Made by a program: the position numbers and the translations under genes. The notes beneath the pieces are model-generated. The model had not been told where the DNA came from. It ran no database searches and worked only from the letters and a program-made list of their open reading frames with translations. Below, one piece after another: positions 34,244 through 42,988 of a DNA stretch of 53,482 bases (the first letter of the stretch is position 1; each line of letters opens with the position of its first letter). Source of the DNA: CAZNNH01 sp964574335 (GTDB taxonomy: Bacteria; Acidobacteriota; Vicinamibacteria; Fen-336). Location of the stretch: NCBI GenBank assembly GCA_964574335.1, contig CAZNNH010000024.1, positions 1 through 53,482 on the forward strand, in the 5' to 3' direction.

Positions 34244-35893
34244 CTAGGGGATCTGGCTCAGGTCGAGCAGGCCGTAGCCGATGTCGTTGTTCTTGAGGGT
34301 GACGTCGCCTCGTGAAGGCGTGGCCTCGGCCAGGAGCTGGCGCAGGTCGGCGGCGCTCATGGCCCCACGCGCCGACAGCAGCAGTGCCGCGGCTCCGGCC
34401 ACGTGCGGGGTGGCGGCCGAGGTGCCCCAGAACTCTCCGGGACCGAACGAGGCCGTGCTGACCTGGGTCGGCGCCGCAATGTCCGGCTTGACCCGACCGT
34501 CCTCCGTGGGACCGCGCGAGCTGTAGCCCTCCAGGCCTCCCAGCAGGTTGACGGCGGCAACGGCCATGGCGGCGACGGCGTCGGCCGGGAGGGCCAGGGT
34601 CCCCTGGATCGCCATGTAGTCGGGGTGTACGCCCCCTTGCGAGAAGAGGGAGAAGTGCTGCTCCGGATCCGGCGTCGAGCCAGGGTCTGTGCGGATGACG
34701 GCATACAGCACCTGGGTGTCGTCCACATCGAGGTCGACCCACTCGATCGGGTAGCCCGAGCCGTCCTGGGTCTCCTGGCTGCTGGCCACGATCGCCGGGT
34801 TGTCCTCGAAGACCGGGTTGCCCTGGAACTCCTCGGTGACGATGTAGAGGTCGTAGTCATGGCGGGCCCCCTCGTAGGCCTCGTCCCAACGCAGGTTCAC
34901 GAGGGACCCGCCGCCGTAGACGCCCACCGGGAGGTACTCGGTGCGGCCGTCGAACTCGACCAGGCCGTCACCGTCCGCGTCGGAGTAGCTCCCCTTGTAG
35001 TAGTCGCCCACCTCGTTCCCGGCCGCGGTCACGAACGTGACCCCCCGCCGGGAGACGTGGTTGACCCACCGCGCCCACCAGCTCCGCCCATCGGTTGGCT
35101 CCCAGTTGTCCCAGCCGATCGAGTGGCTGACGATCGGGATCCCCCGGTCGGCGATCTCGCCGAGAGCGGTCGCCCACGAGACGTCGTCCTCCATCCCGAA
35201 GAGGACGATCTGCGCGCCCGGGGCCACATCGTGGATGAGCTCGGCGCAAGCGGTGCCGTGCCCGTCCTGGAACTGCCCCAGGCGCGCGGCCACGAAGGGC
35301 GTGATCTCGGTGCCGGCGGGCAGCTCGCTGCCGATCAGCCCTTCAACGCCCGCGTAGTCGCCGTCGAGGACCGCCACGGTGACGCCGCTGCCGTCCGCTC
35401 CGGTGCGCGCGATCCACTCGGGGGCGTGGACCATGGCGGCGCCTTCCGAGACGACGTCCTTGCGGGTCGGGTAGAACGGCGGGCGTAGCCGCCGCACGCC
35501 GGCGCTCTCGGAGAGGGGCCTCAGCCCGTGAGGCGGCAGGGAAACCTTCACCAGACCCAGCTCCGGAACCGCGCCCTCGACCGTTCCCCCCAGGGCCGCC
35601 ACCCACGGGAGCAGGTCCCCGATGGCGATGCCGTCGTGAAGCTCGGCGACCGCCGTCACCCGCTGCCGGGCCTCATCCACGAAGCGCCGCCCCGACCGCC
35701 CCACCCGGCCGGTCAGCTCCTGCTCCAGCGCGACCAGGTAGAGGTCCCAGGAGAGCTTGCCCTGGCGGTGCTTGTCGGCCCGCTGCAGGACGGCCTCGGG
35801 CAGCCGGGAGCGCGGCGGCGCGGCCAGGCTCGGGGCCGACATCGCCGACGAGAGCCCGCCGAAGACGAGAAGCATGATCCCGGGTCGTCGCAT
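34244..35893 (-). CDS. Secreted S8 subtilisin-like protease
   Basis: 549 residues. The ATG at 35893 has GGAGGA seven bases upstream and gives a clear signal peptide (RRPGIMLLVFGGLSSAMSAPSLA). Catalytic residues: Asp177 (VAVLDGDYAG, a D-G-D instead of the usual D-T/S-G), His212 (DGHGTACAE), Asn293 (AAGNE) and Ser492 (GTSAATPHVAG). Between Asn and Ser is an insertion of about 150 residues with a beta-rich segment (LVNLRWDEAYEGARHDYDLYIVTEE) that resembles pro-protein or carbohydrate-binding sandwiches. A 120-residue N-terminal stretch precedes the catalytic domain. Exported; substrate unknown. Shares a divergent promoter region with the HAD gene. Confidence 0.9.
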   Translation of the reverse strand: MRRPGIMLLVFGGLSSAMSAPSLAAPPRSRLPEAVLQRADKHRQGKLSWDLYLVALEQELTGRVGRSGRRFVDEARQRVTAVAELHDGIAIGDLLPWVAALGGTVEGAVPELGLVKVSLPPHGLRPLSESAGVRRLRPPFYPTRKDVVSEGAAMVHAPEWIARTGADGSGVTVAVLDGDYAGVEGLIGSELPAGTEITPFVAARLGQFQDGHGTACAELIHDVAPGAQIVLFGMEDDVSWATALGEIADRGIPIVSHSIGWDNWEPTDGRSWWARWVNHVSRRGVTFVTAAGNEVGDYYKGSYSDADGDGLVEFDGRTEYLPVGVYGGGSLVNLRWDEAYEGARHDYDLYIVTEEFQGNPVFEDNPAIVASSQETQDGSGYPIEWVDLDVDDTQVLYAVIRTDPGSTPDPEQHFSLFSQGGVHPDYMAIQGTLALPADAVAAMAVAAVNLLGGLEGYSSRGPTEDGRVKPDIAAPTQVSTASFGPGEFWGTSAATPHVAGAAALLLSARGAMSAADLRQLLAEATPSRGDVTLKNNDIGYGLLDLSQIP

Positions 35894-35915
35894 GGTTCTC
35901 CTCCAGAGCGACATG

Positions 35916-35921
35916 ATTGTA
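35916..35921 (-). promoter_or_regulatory. -10-like element of the second subtilase
   Basis: TACAAT on the minus strand, 22 bases before the ATG at 35893, with the GGAGGA ribosome binding site in between. No convincing -35. Confidence 0.3.
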
Positions 35922-35972
35922 CGCGAAACCCGTAAAGGCGCACTCGGCTCGAGCCTCTGCCGGGGGTGGCGT

Positions 35973-36001
35973 TTGACGCCGGCGGCTCGACGCCGTAGCG
36001 T
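35973..36001 (+). promoter_or_regulatory. Candidate promoter of the HAD gene
   Basis: TTGACG (35973-35978), 17 bases, TAGCGT (35996-36001), 30 bases before the ATG. Same -10 as the sulfatase-fold gene at 24006. Confidence 0.5.
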
Positions 36002-36030
36002 GGCGGCGCGTCGCCTGACAGGAGCTGCCG

Positions 36031-36738
36031 ATGTCCAGCGCGTTGACCATCTTCTTCGACCTCGACGGGACCCTGGTGGAGACCACCGAGCCGTTCCCGG
36101 CGGTCTTCGCGCGGGTGCTCCGGGAGCTGGGCTTCGAGCGGAGCGTGGCCCAGGTGAAGGCGGCACTCGAGGAGTGCTGGCCGTGGTACGAGGAGCAGGT
36201 GGGCCGGCACCGAGGCACCGAGCTCGAGTTCTGGATCGGCTTCAACGCCCGGGTCTGTGCCGCCCTCGGCACCGGGCCGCGCTCGGAGGAGGCGGGGGCG
36301 CGGGCCACCCAGGCCTTCCGCTCCCTCGACACCACCCGCCTCTACGACGATGCGCTCCCCTGCCTCGACGCCCTGGCGGGGGCGGGGCACACCCTCGGCG
36401 TCCTCACCGCGCGGCCCGATGCCCGGCGGGTGCTCGAGCCGCTCGGGGTGCTCGACCGCTTCGCCTTCCTGGTCGACGCGTTCCGCTCCGGCTCCGCCAA
36501 GCAGGACCGCCGCGCCTTCGAATGCGCCATCGAGCTGGCCGGCGTCGGTCCGGGACGGATGGTGCACGTCGGCGACCTCTACGACCGGGACGTGCTGCCG
36601 GCGCGAGGGGCCGGGATCACCGCGGTGCTGGTCGACCGGGAGGGCCGGAGCCCGGAGGCCGACTGTCTCCGCGTCCAGGGCCTCCGGGAGCTGCCTCCGC
36701 TGGTCGCCCTACCGCCCTTCACCGGACGCGGCGAGTGA
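36031..36738 (+). CDS. HAD-superfamily hydrolase (phosphoglycolate-phosphatase-like)
   Basis: 235 residues; Shine-Dalgarno AGGAG before the ATG. Motif I is IFFDLDGTLVETT (Asp10, Asp12), motif II VLTARPD, motif III SGSAKQDRR, motif IV VHVGDLYDRDVLPARGAG. The helical cap lies at about 20-95. Probably a small-molecule phosphatase; could act on a sugar phosphate of the local pathways, but nothing fixes the substrate. Followed at 125 bases by the GT2-asnB unit, which has its own promoter candidate. Confidence 0.85.
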   Translation: MSSALTIFFDLDGTLVETTEPFPAVFARVLRELGFERSVAQVKAALEECWPWYEEQVGRHRGTELEFWIGFNARVCAALGTGPRSEEAGARATQAFRSLDTTRLYDDALPCLDALAGAGHTLGVLTARPDARRVLEPLGVLDRFAFLVDAFRSGSAKQDRRAFECAIELAGVGPGRMVHVGDLYDRDVLPARGAGITAVLVDREGRSPEADCLRVQGLRELPPLVALPPFTGRGE

Positions 36739-36779
36739 AGCCTGCACCCAGCCACCCACCCGTAGCCACTCTCCTGTCG

Positions 36780-36809
36780 TTGTTCGCTCCGCGGGGCTTG
36801 AGGTAGACT
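36780..36809 (+). promoter_or_regulatory. Candidate promoter of the GT2-asnB-methyltransferase operon
   Basis: TTGTTC (36780-36785), 18 bases, TAGACT (36804-36809), about 55 bases before the GT2 start. Confidence 0.35.
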
Positions 36810-36863
36810 GGGCCCTCGTGGCTGGCGGTCGCTCCGGCCTGCCGCGCTCTCGACTCGATCGGA

Positions 36864-37625
36864 ATGCCCCCAGCCCAGGACGTCGACCTCGACCTCTCGA
36901 TCATCGTCCCCTGCTTCAACGAGGAGGGGAACCTTCGCGAGCTGGTGGGGCGCCTGCGCGAGATCCTGGAGCTGTTCCGGATCCGCGCCGAGATCATCCT
37001 GATCGACGACCAGAGCCGGGACGGCACCCGCGCCCTGATCCGGGAGCTGGCCGGCACGGTCCCCGGCGTGGTGGGCGTCTATCACCAGCAGAACCAGGGA
37101 ATCGCCGGCGGCTGGCGGAGCGGCCTAGAGGCGGCGCGGGCGCCGCGGGTGGCGATCACCGACGCCGACCTGCAGTACGCCCCCGAGGACCTGCCCCGCC
37201 TCTACCAGATCCTCCGCCGCGAGGGGCCCGACGTGGTCCAGGGCTGGAGGATCGCCCACACCTTCAGCGACGCCTACCGCTACCTGCTCAGCCTCGTCTT
37301 CAGCGCCTTCCTGAACCGCCTCTTCGGGACCCGGCTGCGGGACATCAAGAGCGGCTTCCTGTGCACCCGGCGGGAGGTCTTCGCCGAGATGCTGGAGACC
37401 CGCTACCGCTACCGGTTCCTGCAACATTTCATCGTGGTCAATGCGATAAGCCGCGGCTACCGGGTGCGCCAGGAGCCGGTGCTGTTCTGGGACCGCCACG
37501 CCGGGCAGTCCTTCATCCGCTCCCCGTTCCGGTTCGGCCTCCTTTCCCTGGCCGACCTGCCCCACGCCTTCTGGGAGTTCCGCATCCAGAACCGCCGAAA
37601 GCGCCGCGAGCGATGTGCGGAATAG
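36864..37625 (+). CDS. Glycosyltransferase family 2
   Basis: 253 residues. DLSIIVPCFNEEGNLRELV, EIILIDDQSRDGT, NQGIAGGWRSGLEAA, ITDADLQYAPEDL (metal site), and DIKSGFLCTRREVF are standard for the DPM1/DPG synthase-like GT2 group. No C-terminal membrane helices, so probably a soluble or peripheral enzyme that loads a sugar onto a polyprenyl phosphate or extends a glycan. The 3' end overlaps asnB by 13 bases. Confidence 0.9.
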   Translation: MPPAQDVDLDLSIIVPCFNEEGNLRELVGRLREILELFRIRAEIILIDDQSRDGTRALIRELAGTVPGVVGVYHQQNQGIAGGWRSGLEAARAPRVAITDADLQYAPEDLPRLYQILRREGPDVVQGWRIAHTFSDAYRYLLSLVFSAFLNRLFGTRLRDIKSGFLCTRREVFAEMLETRYRYRFLQHFIVVNAISRGYRVRQEPVLFWDRHAGQSFIRSPFRFGLLSLADLPHAFWEFRIQNRRKRRERCAE

Positions 37626-39328
37626 CCGGCGTCTACGGACCGGGCGACATCCGGGAGATGACGCGCCGGCTCGCCCACCGGGGCCCGGACGACACGGGCA
37701 TCCACGAGGACCAGACCGTCCGCCTCGGTACCCGTCGGCTGTCGGTGATCGACATCGCGGGCGGCCATCAGCCGATGTCCAGCCCCGATGGCTCGCACTG
37801 GATCACCTACAACGGCGAGATCTTCAACTACCTCGAGCTGCGCGCCGAGCTGCTGGCCAAGGGGCATCGTTTCAAGACCCAGAGCGACACCGAGGTGGTG
37901 CTGGCGGCCTACCGGCAGTGGGGCCCCTCGTGCCTTCAGCACTTCATCGGGATGTTCGCCTTCGCGATCTGGGACGGCACCCGCCTGTTCCTGGCCCGCG
38001 ACCGCCTGGGCGAGAAGCCCCTCTTCTACTCCCGGCAGGGAGACCGCTTCCTGTTCGCCTCGGAGATCAAGGCGCTGCTGGTGGAGGTAGAACCCGAGCC
38101 CAGGCTCCCCGAGTCGTTCTTCACCCTCGAGACGGTGCTGGAGCCGGACACCCTCTTCGCCGGGATCTTCGCCCTGCCGCCCGCCCACTACCTACAGTTC
38201 GACGGGGAGCACCTCCACGTCCAACGTTACTGGGCGCTTCCCGAGGGCCCGGCGGACCCCCGTCCCATCGAGGAGCTGGCGGAGGAGCTGCGCGGCCTGA
38301 TCGAGGATGCGGTGCGGCTACGCCTGCGCAGCGACGTGCCCTTGGGCGTGTTCCTCTCCGGCGGGCTCGACTCGTCCCTGCTGGCGGCGCTGGCGCGCCC
38401 CCAGAAGGTCTTCACCTGCCGCCTCCCCTACGGCCCGGCCTACGACGAGTTCGACTACGCGCGCATCATGGCCGACCACCTGGAGACCGACCACGTGGTG
38501 ACGACGGTGACCGCCGAGGACTTCCGGCGTGAGTACCCGCGCCTCGTCTACCACCTCGAGCAGCCGATCGCCACCACCTCCAGCGTGGCCGAGTTCGCCC
38601 TGGCCCGCGCCGCGCGCGAGCACGTCAAGGTGGCGATCGGGGGACAGGGGGCCGACGAGGCCTTCGGCGGCTACGTGCGCTACGTGTTCATGACCGAGGA
38701 GCAGCGCCTGTCGCAGTCCCGCCTGCTGCGGGAGTACCATCCGCTGGCCCGGGTCTTGTGGGGAGGCGAGGTCTTCGCGCCGCCGGCGCGTCGCTACGCC
38801 CGGCTGATCGAGCGGGGGCCCGACTCCGGGGCGCTGCTTTCGCGGGTGGAGGCGCTCTTCGCCCGCTCCGGCTCATTGGTGGACCGCATGGGGGCCACCG
38901 ACTTCGCCCTGACCTTCCCGTCCCTCATCACCATGAATGACCGGGCCGCCGCCGCCTGCGGCCTCGAGAACCGAACCCCGTTCCTCGACCACCGGATCGT
39001 CGAGTTCGCCTTCCGTCTGCCGCAGGAAGCGAAGATCGAGGGCTTCGTCACCAAGGCGATCCTGCGCCACGTGGCGCGGGGGGTGCTTCCCGACGCCATC
39101 GTCGACCGCCCCGAGAAGAAGGGGCTGGGGGTGCCCGTCAACCGGTGGCTGCGGGGCGAGCTGCGGGAATGGGCGTTGGAGCTCTCCTCGGCGCTGGAAG
39201 CGCGGGGGATCGAGACTCCGACCGGCGTGGATCGCGGCGAGTTCGACCGCAGCCTGTTCACACGTGTGAGCCTCGAGCTCTGGTACCGGACCTTCGTGGA
39301 CGGGCGAGGCGAGGAGCCGCTGTCATGA
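37613..39328 (+). CDS. asnB: Asparagine synthase (glutamine-hydrolysing)
   Basis: 571 residues starting MCGIAGVYG, so Cys2 becomes the N-terminal nucleophile of the glutaminase half; an upstream extension in frame is only the shadow of the GT2 gene. Glutaminase motifs LAHRGPDD, YNGEIFNYLELR; synthetase half with the PP-loop VFLSGGLDSSLLAAL (249-255), GGQGADEAFGGY and ENRTPFLDHRIVEFAF. In polysaccharide and antibiotic clusters AsnB homologues often amidate a carboxyl group of the product rather than make free asparagine; given the nonulosonate and capsule genes nearby, amidation of a uronic or ulosonic acid is possible (inference). Its stop overlaps the next start (ATGA). Confidence 0.93.
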   Translation: MCGIAGVYGPGDIREMTRRLAHRGPDDTGIHEDQTVRLGTRRLSVIDIAGGHQPMSSPDGSHWITYNGEIFNYLELRAELLAKGHRFKTQSDTEVVLAAYRQWGPSCLQHFIGMFAFAIWDGTRLFLARDRLGEKPLFYSRQGDRFLFASEIKALLVEVEPEPRLPESFFTLETVLEPDTLFAGIFALPPAHYLQFDGEHLHVQRYWALPEGPADPRPIEELAEELRGLIEDAVRLRLRSDVPLGVFLSGGLDSSLLAALARPQKVFTCRLPYGPAYDEFDYARIMADHLETDHVVTTVTAEDFRREYPRLVYHLEQPIATTSSVAEFALARAAREHVKVAIGGQGADEAFGGYVRYVFMTEEQRLSQSRLLREYHPLARVLWGGEVFAPPARRYARLIERGPDSGALLSRVEALFARSGSLVDRMGATDFALTFPSLITMNDRAAAACGLENRTPFLDHRIVEFAFRLPQEAKIEGFVTKAILRHVARGVLPDAIVDRPEKKGLGVPVNRWLRGELREWALELSSALEARGIETPTGVDRGEFDRSLFTRVSLELWYRTFVDGRGEEPLS

Positions 39329-40332
39329 AGCCGTCGCTGGTGCCGCTTCTGGCCTGTCCGGAATGTCACGGCGGCCTCGCCCTCGAGGCCCATGATCAGC
39401 AGTCCGGCGAGGTCGAGTCCGGGCGGCTCGTCTGCGCCACCTGCCCCCGCGACTACCCCATCGTCCGTGGCGTACCGCGTTTCGTCCCGGCGCCCGAGCC
39501 GGGGGTGGTCGAGCGAACCTCTCGCCGCTTCGGCGGTCAGTGGCAGCATTTCCGGGAGCGCTTCCACGAGTTCCGCGAGGCCTTCCTGGACTGGGTGCTG
39601 CCGCTTCGGCCGGAGGACTTCGCCGGCCGGGTGGTGCTCGACGCCGGCTGTGGGATGGGTCGCTTCGCCGAGGTGGCGGCGTCCTTCGACGCCAAGGCGG
39701 TGGTGGGCGTGGACATCTCCGAGGCGGTGGAGGTGGCCCACCAGGCCGCTCGCGACCGGGACAACCTCCATGTCGTGCAGGCCGATCTGCGGCGCCTCCC
39801 GCTCGCCCGTCGCTTCGATCTCGTCTACACCCTCGGTGTGCTTCACCACATGCCGGACGGCGCCCAGGGCCTCGCCGACATGGCCCGAGTGGTGCGGCCG
39901 GGAGGTCGGGTCCAGATCTGGGTCTACGGCCGGGAGGGCAACGAGTGGCTGCTCCGCTGGGTGGATCCCATTCGGCGGAAGCTCACCTCGCACCTCCCCT
40001 TTCCCCTGCTCTGGCTGCTCTCCTTCGTCATCGCCCTCAAGCTGCACTTCGTCCTGGTCGTCCTCTATCGGCCGGCGGCCCGGTCGGGCGGACGCCGGTG
40101 GCTCCCCTACCGGCCCTACTTCACGTGGCTGGCAGGGTTCCCCTGGCGGCACACCCACCAGGTCGTCTTCGACCACCTGGGGGCGCCGCTGGCACGGTAC
40201 CTGGCTCGTCCCGAGGTAGAGAGCTGGCTGCAGGGCGCCGGCCTGACCGACATCGAGGTCACGCCGAGGAACGCCAACAGTTGGCGGGGTGGCGGACGGG
40301 TGCCGGAGCCGGACGAGCGGCCGGCGCCGTGA
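39325..40332 (+). CDS. Methyltransferase with N-terminal Trm112-like zinc ribbon
   Basis: 335 residues from the ATG at 39325. The N-terminal 50 residues have four cysteines (C11, C14, C37, C40: LLACPECHGGL, LVCATCPRDY) followed by PIVRGVPRFV, the Trm112p-like module. A class I SAM domain follows: VVLDAGCGMGRFAEVAA, VGVDISEAVEVA, YTLGVLHHMPDG, VVRPGGRVQIWVYG. The segment after about residue 210 has a hydrophobic stretch (LPFPLLWLLSFVIALKLHFVLVVLY), suggesting membrane association. Such fused proteins recur in O-antigen and capsule clusters, where they probably methylate sugars. Substrate unknown. Confidence 0.86.
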   Translation: MKPSLVPLLACPECHGGLALEAHDQQSGEVESGRLVCATCPRDYPIVRGVPRFVPAPEPGVVERTSRRFGGQWQHFRERFHEFREAFLDWVLPLRPEDFAGRVVLDAGCGMGRFAEVAASFDAKAVVGVDISEAVEVAHQAARDRDNLHVVQADLRRLPLARRFDLVYTLGVLHHMPDGAQGLADMARVVRPGGRVQIWVYGREGNEWLLRWVDPIRRKLTSHLPFPLLWLLSFVIALKLHFVLVVLYRPAARSGGRRWLPYRPYFTWLAGFPWRHTHQVVFDHLGAPLARYLARPEVESWLQGAGLTDIEVTPRNANSWRGGGRVPEPDERPAP

Positions 40333-40369
40333 GCGCCCTCGCGCGAGCTCGGACCCAGCCCGGCCGCTC

Positions 40370-42316
40370 ATGAGACCGCCGGCCCGCCTCCTGGCCGACC
40401 TGGCCCTGGCCGCCGCGCTGGCCACCCTCACCCTGGCGATCGGCCGTCTCGGCCGCTCCGGACCGGCCGAGCTGACGCTGGACCTGGGCCCCAACACCGG
40501 CACCTACCTGGAGGGCTTCGCCCCGCTCTACGAGATCGACGACACCCTCTCGACACGCTGGACCCGCCACCACGCCGCGGTCCATATGCCGTTTGCCGTA
40601 CGGGGCGGGCCGGTACAGGTGTCCTACCGCTTCGCTCGGGTGCTCCCCGAGACCGCCCAGGTCGACGTCCTGCTTGCCGGCCGGTCGATCGATCGATTCA
40701 CCTGCCGGGGCGGCGCCTACCTGGTCCGCCAGGCCTCGCTCGCCGCGGTCCCGGACACGCCCCTCGACATCGGGTTCGACATCGACTCCCACGACCGACG
40801 CAACCTGGGACTCCGGATGGACTGGCTAAGGGTCTCGGTCGGGTCCACGGGCCGGCTCCGGCTCCGTGGGGACGGGCTGTGGCTGCCCCCGCTTCTCTTT
40901 GCCGGCCTCTTCCTGCTGTTCCGCGCCTCGGGGCACACCCGCATCCCGAGCCTGCTGCTGGTGGCGCCCTGGCTGCTCGCCTGGCTGGTCCTGCTGTGGC
41001 GCGACCCCTTCACCTGCGCCCACCTCATCCGCCAGCTCACCTTGCCGCTGCTGATCGCGACCGCCCTGCTCACGCCGATGCTCCGCCGCGTCCGCGGTGG
41101 CCGGCTGGTACTGGCGCTGTTCGTGGCCAGCTTCCTGATCAAGGGCGCCGGCCTGTTCCACCCGGACAGCTACTACCCCGACTACCCCAACTCGCGTCGC
41201 TTCGCCCTGGCCACCGCCGCCGCCTCGGGGAGCCTGGTCGAGCGCGGCCGGGCCGCCCAGATGGAGCTGAACGTGGCCTACCCGCGGGTGGTGGCCGGCA
41301 AGGCCTACGCCTTCCCCTACTCGCCCCTGTACTACATGCCCTTCGCCGTCTTCGGCAGCTCCGAGCGGATCGAGGCGGCCTTCCGCTACGCCGGCCTTCT
41401 GCTCGCGGCCTTGGAGGCCATCGGCGTCTTCTGGCTCGGCAGCCTGGTTGGGGGCCGAGCCAGATCCGGGGGATCGGCCGAGCCCGGGGCCGGCGCCCGA
41501 CTCGGCGTGCTGGCGGCCACGTTGTCGATCTTCCTGCCTCCACTGCACAGCCGGCTGCTCCTGGCCATGACCGCGACCATCGCCGGCCATCTCTTCGACT
41601 TGCTGATGATCGCGGCGACGCTCTTCGCTCTCTACGCCCCGCACCGCCTCGAACGATGGGCGTTGGCCGGGCTGCTGGCCACGGTCAGCCTCGCCCTCTA
41701 CGTGTCGAGCCTGTTCACGGTCACCGCCTTCCTCGGCCTGCTGGCGATCCTCGAGCGCCGGCGCGCCGCCCGCCTGCTGGCCCTGTTGGCACCGGGTCTG
41801 GGCCTGACCCTCCTCTGGCTCTACGGACCGTTCCTCCGCGAGTTCCTCGGCGAGATCCTGCCGGCGGTGCTGGCGGGCGGACGCATGACCAGCGGCCGGG
41901 GAGGACCCGCCCACAGCGGCGACGCCCTGGCGCGGATCCCCCTCTTCTACGGCTGGGCCCTGCCCTTGCTCACGTTTGCCGGGTTGTGGCTGCTTCGAGG
42001 ACGCGTCTCGCGCGAGGCCTACCGAGTCCTCCTGGCGTACGGCTCCGCGTTCCTGCTGCTGCTCCTGCTCCGGGCCTTCGGCGGCGGCCTGTTCCGCGAC
42101 CTCAAGGAAATCACCTTCGTCTCTCCGCTGGTCGCCGTTTCCAGCGCCTTTGTCCTGGTCGAGATCGCGCGCCGAGCCCGCTCGGGGCCGGTCGCGGTAG
42201 GCCTGATCGTGGTGGGGATCGCCGCCTTCGGGATGGGCCGGTATCGCGACTTCCTCTCCCGCTACGCCCCGCCGGCACTGGCGGCCAGCGAGGCACCGTC
42301 GCCCTCCAATCGGTGA
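40370..42316 (+). CDS. Large multi-pass membrane protein, GT-C-like
   Basis: 648 residues from the ATG at 40370. After one N-terminal helix comes an exported beta-rich domain of about 130 residues (LDLGPNTGTYLEGFAPLYEIDDTLSTRWTRHH and following, broken by me at the conserved core), then about twelve hydrophobic segments. The loop FHPDSYYPDYPNSRRFAL and later KAYAFPYSPLYYMPFAVFG fit the acidic and P-Y-P-type loops of GT-C enzymes that use polyprenyl-linked donors. The unusual N-terminal periplasmic domain distinguishes it from the two other GT-C-like proteins in the window. Probably completes or transfers the surface glycan. Confidence 0.65.
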   Translation: MRPPARLLADLALAAALATLTLAIGRLGRSGPAELTLDLGPNTGTYLEGFAPLYEIDDTLSTRWTRHHAAVHMPFAVRGGPVQVSYRFARVLPETAQVDVLLAGRSIDRFTCRGGAYLVRQASLAAVPDTPLDIGFDIDSHDRRNLGLRMDWLRVSVGSTGRLRLRGDGLWLPPLLFAGLFLLFRASGHTRIPSLLLVAPWLLAWLVLLWRDPFTCAHLIRQLTLPLLIATALLTPMLRRVRGGRLVLALFVASFLIKGAGLFHPDSYYPDYPNSRRFALATAAASGSLVERGRAAQMELNVAYPRVVAGKAYAFPYSPLYYMPFAVFGSSERIEAAFRYAGLLLAALEAIGVFWLGSLVGGRARSGGSAEPGAGARLGVLAATLSIFLPPLHSRLLLAMTATIAGHLFDLLMIAATLFALYAPHRLERWALAGLLATVSLALYVSSLFTVTAFLGLLAILERRRAARLLALLAPGLGLTLLWLYGPFLREFLGEILPAVLAGGRMTSGRGGPAHSGDALARIPLFYGWALPLLTFAGLWLLRGRVSREAYRVLLAYGSAFLLLLLLRAFGGGLFRDLKEITFVSPLVAVSSAFVLVEIARRARSGPVAVGLIVVGIAAFGMGRYRDFLSRYAPPALAASEAPSPSNR

Positions 42317-42374
42317 CCGGGCGCTGGACGTATGCCTCCGTCATCGGTACGATATGCCTGTACGGAGGGTCCCG

Positions 42375-42575
42375 TTGGGAGCGGCACATCTCACCCGCAA
42401 GTCGTTCTTCGTTGACGAGAAGGCGGTCAAGCGCGCGCGAAAGGTCCTGGGCGCAGCCACCGACGCCGAGGCGGTGCGTCTGTCTCTCGATCGCGTCGTC
42501 GAGATGGAGGAGTTCTGGCGCTTCATGGCCGAGACCCGCAAGAGCCTCACGCCGGGCAGCATCGAGGCGCCGTAG
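42375..42575 (+). CDS. VapB-type antitoxin
   Basis: 66 residues if translation starts at the TTG (42375), which has GGAGGG six bases upstream; an ATG at 42354 would add seven residues and lacks a ribosome binding site. The core KSFFVDEKAVKRARKVLGAATDAEAVRLSLDRVVEMEEF has the length and ribbon-helix-helix-like pattern (two-helix tail with conserved Leu) of antitoxins paired with PIN toxins. It should bind and block the toxin and repress its own promoter. Two short copies of TATGCCT (42331 and 42352) bracket a TACGAT -10-like box and might be operator half-sites. Two bases before the toxin gene. Confidence 0.75.
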   Translation: MGAAHLTRKSFFVDEKAVKRARKVLGAATDAEAVRLSLDRVVEMEEFWRFMAETRKSLTPGSIEAP

Positions 42576-42577
42576 GC

Positions 42578-42988
42578 GTGTGGGCGATCGTCGACACCAG
42601 CGTCTACATCGGCCACTGGGAACAGGGACTGTTCGAAGAGACGCTGGAGCAGGTGAGGAAGGGCTTCGTCGTTCGGCACTCGGCCGTGGTCCTTTCCGAG
42701 CTTCGGCGAGGCGCCCGCACCCGCGACGCCCAGCGTGCGGTCACCCGTCTCGGTGAGCTGGCACCGACCCTCTGGAAGCCGACAGCCCGCGACTGGTGGG
42801 AGGCCGGCCGCCTGATCCGCACCATCGGCGACGCCCACGACTGGGACCGGAACAAGAGGCGCGACTTCCAGAACGACGCCCTCATCGCGCTCACTGCTCG
42901 AGCCCACGGCGCAACGGTGGTGACCGCGAACCGAGCCGACTTCACGTTGTTGGGGCGGGCGCTTCGGGTCCCGATCCTCCTTGCCTGA
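42578..42988 (+). CDS. VapC-type PIN-domain ribonuclease toxin
   Basis: 136 residues, GTG start 2 bases after the antitoxin. PIN active-site acids: Asp6 (AIVDTSVYIG), Glu41 (VLSELRRGAR), Asp100 (FQNDALIALTARAHGATVVTANRADF) and Asp121. VapC toxins cut specific RNAs, often initiator tRNA or rRNA, when free of VapB. All acidic residues are present, so it should be active. Its stop overlaps or abuts the start of the Nramp gene. Confidence 0.87.
   Translation: MWAIVDTSVYIGHWEQGLFEETLEQVRKGFVVRHSAVVLSELRRGARTRDAQRAVTRLGELAPTLWKPTARDWWEAGRLIRTIGDAHDWDRNKRRDFQNDALIALTARAHGATVVTANRADFTLLGRALRVPILLA

Noticed and set aside
32285..34315. Plus-strand frame of 676 codons opposite the second radical SAM gene
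   Set aside because: No family motif, repetitive V-E-L-G-Q composition; the minus strand has the CxxxCxxC enzyme.
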